A DNA stretch of 53,980 bases from an uncultured Acetatifactor sp. GTDB lineage: Bacteria; Bacillota; Clostridia; Lachnospirales; Lachnospiraceae. The position numbers were made by a program, and so were the translations under genes. The stretch covers positions 1-53,980 of the forward strand of contig CAJTZD010000025.1 of assembly GCA_910584235.1 (NCBI GenBank), given 5' to 3'. Positions within the stretch are counted from its first letter, which is position 1. Every line of letters starts with the position of its first letter. The notes beneath the pieces were generated by a model. The model ran no database searches. It saw only the letters and a list, made by a program, of their open reading frames with translations, and had not been told where the DNA came from. Of this stretch, positions 8,320 through 16,505 are shown one piece after another.

Positions 8320-9834
8320 TTACTCGTAGCTCTTCTGTCTTGTTATCTGGTACCGAAATCCATAACTGCTGCCAATCCGAACGCAGGCTTCCAAGGCTCC
8401 AAAGCATCCATCCAGCCGAAAGGCAGCATTGCCGGGGGTCTTTCTGATATCAGCCTCCACCATGTCCATGGCGCGTGCGGTAAGCGTATCCACACCGGAA
8501 AGCATCATAAAAATCCTCAGGTAATCCTCATAGGCAAGTCCCTCTCCTCCGGCATTCTCATCCTGCAGACTGCCGCTCAAAGCCGATGAGAGACTGTAAT
8601 GCCAGCTTCCGTCATCTTTAAAAATAGGTACCTTGCCACCCGCCAGAAGGGATTTCACATCATACACACTCTCCGCATAGGCCCATGCCAAAAGGATTGC
8701 GCTTTCCAACAAAGGCGTCAGAGCCGGCAGCGCGATCACCGTACAGGCTGCCGCTGCCGCCAGTCTGATTTCTCCCCGCTTTGTCTCATTTGACATCAGA
8801 TACATGGCATTGGCCGCTTCCCTGAGTATGCACAGACGGTTGACAACACTTTTGAGATTTTCCACATCGCTCTCCTTGCCCCCTATCAAATATTCGATCT
8901 GGTATCGCAGCGCATCCTCCTCGCTCTCTTTTCCGAACCGCCCCATGTACCGCAGGAGATATTCGTTAAATAGAAACTTTTCTGTCAGCCGCTCCGTCTC
9001 CGTAAGCCCAACCTGCGCCATATTGCCATGGTTTATCTGTCCCTGCCGCATCCTGTTTTGAATCAGGTTCTCCGTATGTATGACACTTGCGGACAGTCTT
9101 GTCTCATCCTCCACCACCAGCCGCAAAAGCCCCAGTCTCTTCGTTGCCTCCAGTTCGTCCGTGGGATTTCTAACTTCTGCCCTTTTCCACTCATCCTCGT
9201 CCACCTCGATTTCCATACCGTCATATTGGTCTACCCATTCCTTGATTTCTCCGTCCAGCTCCTGTTTCCTGACTTCTTCCTTTCCCTCTTCCAATCCATT
9301 CACTTCCACTTTCTGCACCCAGCTTTGAAGTTCCTGCAAAAGTCCCAAACCCACATCGGCTTTCACAGCCTCCACGGCATAGCCGCGAAACACCGCCCCG
9401 CCGTAATCCGTCAAGACAGATACCGCTGTCAGTTCCGCGCTCTCCACGCTAAGCCCCAAAAAATCCCTGTACAGATAGTCCGAAAGAAAAATATCATCAT
9501 AGCTTAAATTGCCGGAAAGATACTGAAATAAATGCGCCTCCGTATTGGCTTTGCCGCAAGCCCCAGTTCCATAGGAAGAGTCAATGGCAAACAGATTATA
9601 CTGTTTCATCAGTTCCCTGTGATATTCCGCCATAATGCTGTGCAGCCCTATGTCCGTCACACACTCAGCCTCCAGCCTGGCCCCGTTCCTGCGCACCCCA
9701 TCCATCAAAGTCAGAAATAAAGACAGAATAACCGCCATGCACAGCGCCAGCACTACTGTCAGATAACCATTCTCCGGCCGTTCCCCGATTGCCCTGCCAT
9801 GTTCTTTCCGCCACATCCATCCTCTAAGTTCCAT
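8320..9834 (-). CDS. TadG-like pilus protein (DUF5702 type)
   Basis: About 504 residues. A single N-terminal transmembrane helix (GYLTVVLALCMAVILSLFLTL) is followed by a large extracytoplasmic region, the layout of TadG-like and DUF5702 proteins in clostridial Tad loci. The sequence after the helix (MDGVRRNGARLEAECVTDIG and MAEYHRELMKQYNLFAIDSSY) is typical of that family. A second hydrophobic stretch (AAAAACTVIALPALTPLLESAILLAWAY) lies near residue 385. Start codons are possible at 9855 (TTG), 9846 and 9834; 9834 is chosen because GGAG lies six bases before it. It probably helps anchor or initiate the pilus. Confidence 0.82.
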   Translation of the reverse strand: MELRGWMWRKEHGRAIGERPENGYLTVVLALCMAVILSLFLTLMDGVRRNGARLEAECVTDIGLHSIMAEYHRELMKQYNLFAIDSSYGTGACGKANTEAHLFQYLSGNLSYDDIFLSDYLYRDFLGLSVESAELTAVSVLTDYGGAVFRGYAVEAVKADVGLGLLQELQSWVQKVEVNGLEEGKEEVRKQELDGEIKEWVDQYDGMEIEVDEDEWKRAEVRNPTDELEATKRLGLLRLVVEDETRLSASVIHTENLIQNRMRQGQINHGNMAQVGLTETERLTEKFLFNEYLLRYMGRFGKESEEDALRYQIEYLIGGKESDVENLKSVVNRLCILREAANAMYLMSNETKRGEIRLAAAAACTVIALPALTPLLESAILLAWAYAESVYDVKSLLAGGKVPIFKDDGSWHYSLSSALSGSLQDENAGGEGLAYEDYLRIFMMLSGVDTLTARAMDMVEADIRKTPGNAAFRLDGCFGALEACVRIGSSYGFRYQITRQKSYE

Positions 9835-9950
9835 CCTAATCTCCATTCCCTGCAAGCGGCTTACCTATATCCCGCCGGTCTTACGGCCAGGCGCCGCTCC
9901 GCATCCCTCTCCGAAATGCACGCGCCTCCCGGCATAGCGCCAACCCGGAA

Positions 9951-9990
9951 GAATGCCCACGCCAAGCGATCCCTGCTCTCTTGGGCATTC
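9951..9990. repeat. Inverted repeat in the flp-tadG spacer
   Basis: GAATGCCCA (9951-9959) pairs with TGGGCATTC (9982-9990). The 220-base spacer 9835-10053 also holds GTCCG/CGGAC alternative hairpins on the minus strand near 10010-10030. No gene is seen in it. It could lower transcription past the pilin gene, but there is no T-tract. A related palindrome with the same GGAAGAATGCCC core occurs at 41260-41290. Confidence 0.55.
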
Positions 9991-10053
9991 TCCCTGACGG
10001 AACCGACACGGACTCGTCCGCTCACGGACCCGAAAAGCGCCTGAAACGACTTC

Positions 10054-10230
10054 TCACACTGTGCCTGTCTGTGAAGTAATCTTCTGGAAAAGACTGTTTA
10101 TGATCTGGGTGATCTGACTTTTAAAGATTATCACCAGCCCAACAAGCACCACGATGATCAAAATAATCTCCACTGTCCCCATTCCGTCCTCTTCCCATAT
10201 AAACTCCCTCATTCCTTTCATCTGTTTCAT
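10054..10230 (-). CDS. Flp/TadA-type type IVb pilin (Flp1 family)
   Basis: A ~58-residue prepilin, the major subunit of the Tad pilus. A charged leader ending FIWEEDG is followed by the mature helix MGTVEIILIIVVLVGLVIIF, with the glutamate at mature position 5 needed for assembly. The mature protein would be only ~45 residues, as usual for Flp pilins. Starts at 10230 or four codons later (10218) are both possible; AGGAG is two bases from the first and eleven from the second. It lies between tadC and the tadG-like gene, separated from both by hairpin-bearing spacers. Confidence 0.9.
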   Translation of the reverse strand: MKQMKGMREFIWEEDGMGTVEIILIIVVLVGLVIIFKSQITQIINSLFQKITSQTGTV

Positions 10231-10274
10231 GTCTCCTCTCTTTCTGCCGCAGCAGCGGCCAAACATAAATTATT

Positions 10275-10308
10275 GAAAAAGTATCTATACCACTAACGTA
10301 TGGTGGTA
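10275..10308 (-). terminator. Weak terminator or attenuator between tadC and flp
   Basis: Minus-strand TACCAC (10303-10308)...GTGGTA (10288-10293), followed after a few bases by CTTTTT. The stem is only six pairs, so this is at most a partial terminator. Confidence 0.35.
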
Positions 10309-10321
10309 CGGCCGAACTCAG

Positions 10322-11761
10322 TTACATATTGGAAAAGGCAGGAATCATGATAATGGCCATTACCACCGCCAGCATCAGCACCATGGGCATCAAAAGCTTT
10401 GTTCCTGCCTCCTCTCCCATTTTTCTGCTCTCCTGCAGGCGCTCCTGCGCGGACTTCTCCGCCTCTTCCCGCAGCCTTTCCAGCAGTGTGCTGCTGCCGC
10501 GTTTAAGATTCTGTGCCAGTAGGGCTGCCAGCCGGATATATTCCTGCAAACCGGTTCTTTTCCCCAAGTGCTCATAAGCCAGCCCCTCTGAAATTCCGGA
10601 CCGCAGCTCCCGGCATGTGTAAAGCATCTCTTCATAAGCCGGCAATTGTCTCCCGCCTTCTTTTCGTTTCTCCTCATAGTCCCCTGCAATCTTCTGAAAG
10701 GCTCCCCGAATGGTCATGCCGGCTCCCACGAACAGCGCCAGTTTATGCACAATCTCCGGGTACTCCCTGCGCAGAAGTTTCTTTCGCTTCTCCAGCTGCC
10801 CATGCAGGTCCCTGTCCAGAAACGGGAAAACTGCCACCGCCGTTATCAAAGCCACCGCCCACAGAATCAGACTGTTGTCCTCCACCACCTGCCGCCAGTG
10901 AATGTCCTCCTCCCCCACTTTATCCGGAAGCGTCCATTCGTCCCTGTCTAAGCTTCCCTCCTGAGACTTCCGCAGCATCTCCTCCAGCTCCCTGTGCAGC
11001 AATTCCTCCCGGGTAAGGACCGGGGGACGCAATATCACAAAAAGCGTTCCCTCTCTCTCCAGGCTTCCGTAAGTGAGCCTGAAAGATAATGTCACCGCCT
11101 CCTCTTCCTCCAGCGAAAATATCTGTCCGGAATCGCTGAGCCTCCCCGGATTGCTGCTCTCCCAGTGAACGGATATGGGAAAATCCCCATACTTCGCATC
11201 CAGCTTCAAGTCAGAGGTCACATTCTGCAGGCTTTCATTGGATCCCAATATGTACTCCGGCAGTCTTTCCATAAAATCCTCAAAAAGCCTTTCTGTCTCT
11301 TCCTCAGACAAAAGCCTAGGCTCCACCTCCATCCGAAAATCCATCTGCTGCTGACCGTAGTCCGTCTCTATATGGATTTCCCGGGCTCCATCCTGAAAGC
11401 TGCCCCTGGCCACAGAGCCGTCTTCGCCCAGAATCACACTGCCCATGGCGCTGAATTTAGCCGCTGCCCCAAACAGTGTCCCCAAAAACAACACTGCCAG
11501 ACAGATTGCCGCCTTTTTCCCATAATATTCGGTCTTCAGATACTCCCTCGCCTCTCCCGGGTGAAGACTGATCAGATCCCTCTCCACCTGAGGTGAGGAA
11601 AACAATCCGGGAAGCCTGTTCCCAAGCTTTTTATACAGATACAGGGCCATCTTGTAAAAAGGCTTTAAAAGTGAAGCTGTCTCCGCCGGCGGCACTTGTT
11701 TCCTTGCCAGGATAAGCAATACCAGATATCCCGCGGATACCGCCAATGCAATCCAGTACAT
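10322..11761 (-). CDS. tadC: TadC-like platform protein (type II secretion F domain) with inserted Ig-like region
   Basis: About 479 residues. There are two N-terminal membrane helices (MYWIALAVSAGYLVLLILA and KKAAICLAVLFLGTLFGAAA), then an unusual ~200-residue extracytoplasmic insert, a helix near LILWAVALITAVAVFPFL, and the GspF-type domain (KLALFVGAGMTIRGAFQKIAGDY, LRSGISEGLAYEHLGKRTG, AALLAQNLKRGSSTLLERL) ending in MLMLAVVMAIIMIPAF. The F domain forms the inner-membrane platform. The insert contains W-E-S-S-N-P...S-D-S-G-Q-I, the pattern of atrophied bacterial Ig domains. The ATG at 11761 follows AGGAGGTGAAAAA, a near-perfect ribosome site. Confidence 0.88.
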   Translation of the reverse strand: MYWIALAVSAGYLVLLILARKQVPPAETASLLKPFYKMALYLYKKLGNRLPGLFSSPQVERDLISLHPGEAREYLKTEYYGKKAAICLAVLFLGTLFGAAAKFSAMGSVILGEDGSVARGSFQDGAREIHIETDYGQQQMDFRMEVEPRLLSEEETERLFEDFMERLPEYILGSNESLQNVTSDLKLDAKYGDFPISVHWESSNPGRLSDSGQIFSLEEEEAVTLSFRLTYGSLEREGTLFVILRPPVLTREELLHRELEEMLRKSQEGSLDRDEWTLPDKVGEEDIHWRQVVEDNSLILWAVALITAVAVFPFLDRDLHGQLEKRKKLLRREYPEIVHKLALFVGAGMTIRGAFQKIAGDYEEKRKEGGRQLPAYEEMLYTCRELRSGISEGLAYEHLGKRTGLQEYIRLAALLAQNLKRGSSTLLERLREEAEKSAQERLQESRKMGEEAGTKLLMPMVLMLAVVMAIIMIPAFSNM

Positions 11762-11772
11762 TTTTTCACCTC

Positions 11773-12543
11773 CTATACCATATCCGCCATAATCCCTTTC
11801 ATGATGTGCTCTCCCAGCAGATAAGCTCCCAGATATAGCAAAAGACAACCTGTCATAACGGAAATACCTACAACATTATGATACAATGTGTCAAAGTATC
11901 CCGGATTGCCCATGTCAATGTAGAGCAATATCCCAAAGGGCATAATCTTCATGATGGTCAGCTCCATTTTTTTGCCCCCTAAGAGCATCCGTATCTCCTG
12001 GCGCAGTTCAATGCGTCCGCCTATCTGGCCGGCCGAATTTCTGATGATCTGCGCCATATTGCCGCCGTTTCTCTTGGCAAGGGCAAAGATCTGGGCAAAC
12101 TGCCCGATCTCTTCACAGCCGCTGCGCCTGGCCATATCCACCAGAAGCCCCTCCAGCGGAATATTGATATTCAGACCTCTTTTGATCAGCTTCAGTTCCT
12201 GGCAGATAGGAGCCTCCTCCCCATACATCAATGCCATATCCTGTCGGCATTCCAGAAAAGCATTCTCCACGGAATAACCTGCCTGCAGGGATGTGGCCAC
12301 TGCCAGAATACACTCCCTGAACTGCCCGGCCAACGCCTCCTTTGCCTTTTCCAGCTTCTGTCTCCTGATCAGAAAGAAAGCCGCCGCCCCTATGACAGAA
12401 AGTGGGAGCAGCGCAAGGAAGCTCCGATAAAAAAAATAGGAAAGAACGCCCGTCACACCTATGCATAAAAACAATGTCCTTGCCCGCTCCCCCCTTTTCC
12501 AGACATAATCATGATAATCCTGCCGCTTTAAGCTTTTCTTCAT
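11773..12543 (-). CDS. tadB: TadB-like inner-membrane platform protein
   Basis: A 256-residue type II secretion F-domain protein. N-terminal helices (LFLCIGVTGVLSYFFYRSFLALLPLSVIGAAAFFLI) lead to the cytoplasmic F domain: FRECILAVATSLQAGYSVENAFLECRQDM, SGCEEIGQFAQIFALAKRNGGNMAQIIRNSA, and closing helices. It pairs with TadC in the pilus platform. The start follows GGAGGG and overlaps the end of the tadA gene by 35 bases, which suggests translational coupling. Confidence 0.92.
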   Translation of the reverse strand: MKKSLKRQDYHDYVWKRGERARTLFLCIGVTGVLSYFFYRSFLALLPLSVIGAAAFFLIRRQKLEKAKEALAGQFRECILAVATSLQAGYSVENAFLECRQDMALMYGEEAPICQELKLIKRGLNINIPLEGLLVDMARRSGCEEIGQFAQIFALAKRNGGNMAQIIRNSAGQIGGRIELRQEIRMLLGGKKMELTIMKIMPFGILLYIDMGNPGYFDTLYHNVVGISVMTGCLLLYLGAYLLGEHIMKGIMADMV

Positions 12544-13723
12544 GGAGAAGCCCTCCTTTCCGGCACAGGCTCCCCACTACATGGCCTGCGCCATCCTCCC
12601 CCGTCTCTTCAAACAGAAACAGCGGATTCATTTTGATCTCATTTTGTTCACAGCAGATTACCTCTGTGATCTCCAGCACTTTTCTGGACTTATCCCGCAG
12701 CCTCCCCAGATGAACGATTACGTCCAGTCCCGAGGCGATCTGCTGCCTGATGGCCGCCAGCGGCAGCTCCATCCCCATCAAAACCATATTCTCCAGCCTG
12801 GCCAGCATGTCCTTTGCGCTGTTGGCATGTCCGGTTGACATGCTTCCGTCGTGCCCCGTATTCAGGCATTGCAGCATATCTATGGCCTCGGCTCCGCGCA
12901 CCTCGCCCACCACAATGCGGTCCGGCCGCATCCGCAAAGACGATTTGATCAAATCCCGAATGGTGATTTCGTTACAGCCCTCCACATTGCTGTTCCTGGT
13001 CTCCAGGCGCACCAGATTGGGAAGGCCCTGCAGCTGCAGCTCCGCGCTGTCTTCAATGGTAATGACCCGTTCTTCCGAGGGAATATAGTGTGACAGGACA
13101 TTGAGAAAGGTGGTCTTGCCGCTTCCGGTTCCACCGCTGATGAAGATATTGTATTTGGCCTTTACCAGCCTTTCCAGAAAGACCGCCGCCTCCCGGGAGA
13201 CGGAATTGCTTTGGACCAGCTGCCCCATGGTAATGGGCTTCTCGGGAAAACGTCTGATGGTGACGATAGGACCGTTGAGCGCTATGGGATTCATGACAAT
13301 ATTGACCCTGGCCCCGTCAGCCAGCCTTGCGTCCACAATGGGCGACGCTTCGTTTACAACCCGGTTGCAGCCTGCCACAATCTGCTGTATTACATCCTGA
13401 AGCTTCTCCGTGGACTCGAAACTGATATCCAGTTCCCGCAGCCTCCCGTTCTGCTCCACAAAGATATGGTCCTTTCCGTTGATCATAATCTCCGTGACGG
13501 AGCTGTCCTCCACGAAGATCTGCAGAATATCCAGTCTCCGCAGGGAATCAAAAAGCTCCTGTTTCAGTCGCCTGCGCACCGCCACAGGCCAGGCCGTAAG
13601 CCCCTGCTGTAAGATCACTTCATCTATGGTATCCTCCACCTCCGCGTCCGTGAAATCCTTTACAAAGTCCATTCGCTCCTGAACCTTGCCCCGCAGCTCC
13701 TTTTTCAGTTCCGTGTATTCCAT
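12509..13723 (-). CDS. tadA: TadA/CpaF secretion ATPase
   Basis: A 404-residue hexameric ATPase powering Flp pilus assembly. Walker A ISGGTGSGKTTFLN is near residue 195, the Asp box ITIEDSAELQL near 222, Walker B MRPDRIVVGEVRGAEA near 270, and the His box STGHANSAKDMLARLE near 296. The conserved N-terminal MINGKDHIFVEQNGRL and ASPIVDARLADGARVN are also present. Length fits the family. It abuts tadZ directly (stop and start adjacent), inside a tightly packed operon. Confidence 0.96.
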   Translation of the reverse strand: MEYTELKKELRGKVQERMDFVKDFTDAEVEDTIDEVILQQGLTAWPVAVRRRLKQELFDSLRRLDILQIFVEDSSVTEIMINGKDHIFVEQNGRLRELDISFESTEKLQDVIQQIVAGCNRVVNEASPIVDARLADGARVNIVMNPIALNGPIVTIRRFPEKPITMGQLVQSNSVSREAAVFLERLVKAKYNIFISGGTGSGKTTFLNVLSHYIPSEERVITIEDSAELQLQGLPNLVRLETRNSNVEGCNEITIRDLIKSSLRMRPDRIVVGEVRGAEAIDMLQCLNTGHDGSMSTGHANSAKDMLARLENMVLMGMELPLAAIRQQIASGLDVIVHLGRLRDKSRKVLEITEVICCEQNEIKMNPLFLFEETGEDGAGHVVGSLCRKGGLLHEEKLKAAGLS

Positions 13724-14740
13724 TCAGCCGTCCCCTCCCTCCTCCAGACTCTTAACCAGTCCTTTCACCAAATCCGCCAGCTCCCCTTTTGTCAGCTGTT
13801 CCAGCTCACCGGGCAGCTTCTGGATATGGGACAGAGAAAGCCTCTTGGTCTTCCCCAGCACATCGCCGTATTCGTACAGCGCCAGAATCTGTTCATATTG
13901 GAGAAGCTTGCCTTTTGCAATCCTGTCCTCCCTAGTCAGTGTATAGACCTGCCTGCACATCCTGAGGATTTCAAACAGTCCCTGCATGCTTTCGGTCAGG
14001 TCTAAGACTACATATTCGTATTCTTCCAGTTCTTCGATTCGCTCCATCAGTCCCAGCCATTCCTGTGCCGTCACCGTGATCAGGTTCTGCCCTGATCTCA
14101 TAGGCGGGACAAAGTCCAGCGCGCCCTTATGCTTCAGAATCGTCTGCAGCCTCAGCCGGAACTTGTCTTTCTGGGCATTGAGAAAATAGAGAAGATCCGC
14201 CATATCCAGAGTCTGCATGTCTGGCAAAAGCTCGGAAATCCCTGCATAATGCTCAAAGTTCAGATAAAGCGTGGAGTGTCTTTGGGCCAGCATCAGACTC
14301 ATGGTAATGGCAAATGAGGTCTGCATGGATCTGTGCACCGGAGAATAATTCCCGATAAACACCGTCCTGCGGTTGGTACGCAAAAACGGAAGCTGCACAT
14401 CCGCAATCTCCGCATAGACGCCTAAAAGCTGTTTGAATACCTCCTCCGCCTCCTGATATTTGTCCACATAGGAGACCTCCTCCCATTTCATGACGCCGCT
14501 TTCATTGAGCACGATCAGACATTGAGGTGAAAGCTCCTCAAGCTCCCGGCGATAGGCGGACTCCGCCACCACCAGCATGGCAAGGCCCTTTTCTTCTGAC
14601 TGAAGCAGCTTGTCCACATTCGTATAGGTATGCAGCTCCCAGGGCATGTTCTTTCTTTTTCCCATGAATTCTGTCATCAGCTGTGCATATTCTTCCTCTG
14701 TATCGCACAATGCCATGACTTTACCATTCCCCTTTTTCAA
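13724..14740 (-). CDS. TadZ/CpaE-like localisation protein with degenerate P-loop
   Basis: A 338-residue protein in the tadZ/cpaE position. An N-terminal receiver-like half (residues ~1-115) is followed by a MinD/ParA-like half. In the place of the Walker A motif it reads FIGNYSPVHRSMQTSFAI, with no G-K-T/S, so ATP binding is probably altered or lost; YEYVVLDLTESM resembles the Walker B strand. TadZ proteins direct the pilus machine to its cellular site. Its start overlaps the stop of the upstream peptidase by four bases. Confidence 0.8.
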   Translation of the reverse strand: MKKGNGKVMALCDTEEEYAQLMTEFMGKRKNMPWELHTYTNVDKLLQSEEKGLAMLVVAESAYRRELEELSPQCLIVLNESGVMKWEEVSYVDKYQEAEEVFKQLLGVYAEIADVQLPFLRTNRRTVFIGNYSPVHRSMQTSFAITMSLMLAQRHSTLYLNFEHYAGISELLPDMQTLDMADLLYFLNAQKDKFRLRLQTILKHKGALDFVPPMRSGQNLITVTAQEWLGLMERIEELEEYEYVVLDLTESMQGLFEILRMCRQVYTLTREDRIAKGKLLQYEQILALYEYGDVLGKTKRLSLSHIQKLPGELEQLTKGELADLVKGLVKSLEEGGDG

Positions 14741-15150
14741 TACACACCTCCCAGAAACAGCAGAATGCTGACAAGCACAGGCCCGGCAAGGCGGACTCCG
14801 CCTTTGGCCTTTCTCAAAATCTTAAAAAGTGAAATCAATGCCGCAACCAGCAAAGAACAGAACAAGAATCCCAGAATCTTCTCCGCGGGCAGATAGCCCG
14901 CCGTTACCCCCATGAGCTTTACGTCTCCGGCTCCAAGGCCCCCCGTTTTGAAAAACGGGTACAGCACAGCCATGACAAGCACGGCCTGTCCCAGATACCA
15001 GAGTGCTCCCGGCGCCCTTTCGTCATACATACGCCATCCGATTCCTGCAATTGTCATCCCTAAGATCACATAATTCGGTATCCTCCTCTGCCTGTAGTCA
15101 TAGCCGCAGGCCGCCGCTAAAAAAACACATAATGCCGCCAACTGCATCAT
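14737..15150 (-). CDS. Prepilin peptidase (A24 family, TadV/CpaA-like), first gene of the Tad operon
   Basis: A 137-residue membrane aspartic peptidase. The catalytic aspartates are in CGYDYRQRRIPNYV near residue 18 and in GLGAGDVKLMG near residue 75, the latter an exact family G-x-G-D motif. It removes the leader of the Flp prepilin and pseudopilins. It is the first gene after the operon promoter at 15254-15282. ATGATG offers two adjacent starts (15150 and 15147). The gene overlaps tadZ by four bases. Confidence 0.92.
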   Translation of the reverse strand: MMQLAALCVFLAAACGYDYRQRRIPNYVILGMTIAGIGWRMYDERAPGALWYLGQAVLVMAVLYPFFKTGGLGAGDVKLMGVTAGYLPAEKILGFLFCSLLVAALISLFKILRKAKGGVRLAGPVLVSILLFLGGVY

Positions 15151-15253
15151 CCCTTTCCCTGTGGTAATACCTGGTCGCCGAGGCGAAACATGCCTCCGGA
15201 ATTATCTGAGTCGTAGAATTCATTTGAAATACTTGATTTGAAATGATAGTTGC

Positions 15254-15282
15254 ATTATAACCGCTCTGCCGTCCGATTTCAA
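15254..15282 (-). promoter_or_regulatory. Tad operon promoter
   Basis: Minus-strand TTGAAA (15277-15282), 17-base spacer, TATAAT (15254-15259). It lies about 100 bases before the first peptidase ATG. The leader contains a short GGAGGC/GCCTC hairpin, but no known riboswitch was recognised in it. Confidence 0.82.
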
Positions 15283-15318
15283 GAGCTCCCGGCAAAAAAG
15301 TCGAATTTTGTAAAATAC

Positions 15319-15516
15319 TTACAAAGTTTTATAAATCCCAATGCCATAAAGGGCCAGAAGCCCCGGAAATCCTAGAACCGCGGATGTCAATACCGTTGCC
15401 GCGTTGATGCCTATCCCCAAAGACATTCCCAGGGAATCCAGCAGCGAATTGACAAAATACATCGCTATAGTCCCCAAAATCGCTCTCATTATCAAATTCA
15501 ATATTTTTTCCATCAT
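15319..15516 (-). CDS. bofA: BofA-like pro-sigma-K processing inhibitor
   Basis: A 65-residue membrane protein with the BofA C-terminal pattern: ILGTIAMYFVNSLLDSLGMSLGIGIN, then TVLTSAVLGFPGLLALYGI. In Bacillus BofA holds the SpoIVFB protease inactive in the mother cell until late sporulation, so the gene points to a spore former. It is shorter than Bacillus BofA (87 residues), lacking the first helix. GGAGGGTGG lies before ATGATG at 15516. The same frame stays open upstream to 15708, but that extension overlaps the start of the divergent DUF2508 gene and is not used. Confidence 0.82.
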   Translation of the reverse strand: MMEKILNLIMRAILGTIAMYFVNSLLDSLGMSLGIGINAATVLTSAVLGFPGLLALYGIGIYKTL

Positions 15517-15706
15517 AAGATATCCACCCTCCGCGGCGGCCCCGGCCGCCATACCCTTTGGAATATAAATATGTCCTCTTTCTCCAAATATGCGGATCTG
15601 ATATTTTTTTCCAAAATTGGAATAATCTGTATATGCCGGGCCTATACTTTTACCATAACCGCCGCGCCCTCTGCCTGAAATAAATCCATCGGAAAGGAAA
15701 TCTGCC

Positions 15707-16003
15707 ATGAAAATGTATTTTAATCAGAAAATGGGAACAGACCATTTGACAGAAGAAGATTACACGCCCGTCACACTAAAGGATTCCATAGAAAAAACCC
15801 GCAGGGCCTTAAACGATGCCTACGCGGGCTTTGACAATGCCATAGATGTGGATATGATCGACAGTTACATTTATGAAATTAATTCTCTCCAGAAACGATA
15901 CAAGCACCTGACGGACCTGGCCGCTTCGGAGACAGCGCCCGCAGAGGACAGCTTATACGAGCATTCCCCTGTTCGCGCCCTGATCAGTCATGTTCTCAGT
16001 TAG
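15707..16003 (+). CDS. DUF2508 family protein (YaaL-like)
   Basis: A 98-residue soluble protein of unknown function. The core SIEKTRRALNDAYAGFDNAIDVDMIDSYIYEINSLQKRY fits the DUF2508 family, whose Bacillus member yaaL sits beside bofA; the same pairing is kept here but divergent. The start follows AAAGGAAATCTGCC. Its last 51 bases overlap the end of fliS on the other strand. The function remains unknown; the association with bofA suggests sporulation timing (inference). Confidence 0.8.
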   Translation: MKMYFNQKMGTDHLTEEDYTPVTLKDSIEKTRRALNDAYAGFDNAIDVDMIDSYIYEINSLQKRYKHLTDLAASETAPAEDSLYEHSPVRALISHVLS

Positions 16004-16447
16004 AGTATTCCTGCCGTAAGTCAGGCCCGCATAGACTGTCTGGGAATTCCGCATCACGGGACCGGCGTTATTTTTTTCTGCCAGCTTTCCGTAAGCATCA
16101 TGCAGCGGCTCTATCACGCTCCGGATCTCTCCCAGAACCCCGGCGTTCCGACGCTGCTCCCCAAAAGCCAGACGTCTGATGCAGAACAGATACAGCTGCA
16201 TCAGCGCCGGCGCCGGCTCATATTCCATGTGGAGGGAGCCGATCAGCTCGTTCAGGCAGCCCCTGGCCTTTCTGACGGCTTCCCGGAAGTCGTCCTGCCC
16301 TCCCTCTCCTGCCGTTTCCTCTTGGGCAAGCGCCTGCCGCGCATCCTCCAGATAGCACAGCAGCATCTCATACAGGATCACCACCAGCTGTGTGGAATTG
16401 GCCTGGGTGATCCGAAAGGTAAATTGTTGCTTATCTTCTTTCTTCAT
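15953..16447 (-). CDS. fliS: FliS-like flagellar export chaperone
   Basis: A 164-residue protein in the usual place just after flagellin. The start FTFRITQANSTQLVVILYEMLLCYLEDARQAL resembles the FliS helix pattern (ANxxxLVxxLYexxlxxLexA). FliS binds the flagellin C-terminus and stops premature polymerisation in the cytosol. It is somewhat longer than typical FliS (~130 residues), with an extra C-terminal tail (AGLTYGRNTLTENMTDQGA). It is 58 bases after flagellin and overlaps DUF2508 tail to tail. Confidence 0.78.
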   Translation of the reverse strand: MKKEDKQQFTFRITQANSTQLVVILYEMLLCYLEDARQALAQEETAGEGGQDDFREAVRKARGCLNELIGSLHMEYEPAPALMQLYLFCIRRLAFGEQRRNAGVLGEIRSVIEPLHDAYGKLAEKNNAGPVMRNSQTVYAGLTYGRNTLTENMTDQGANRGMLV

Positions 16448-16505
16448 ATTTAACCAGCCTTTATAACCAACCTTATTTTACGAAAATCCTCCGCAAGAGC
16501 CGGGA

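Noticed and set aside
9990..10040. Hammerhead-like ribozyme in the flp-tadG spacer
   Set aside because: The GTCCGTGAG stem resembles a common hammerhead stem II, but the CUGANGA core and matching stems I and III are missing.
15150..15254. Cyclic-di-GMP riboswitch in the Tad operon leader
   Set aside because: Only a short GGAGGC/GCCTC hairpin is seen; the conserved GEMM core is not present.
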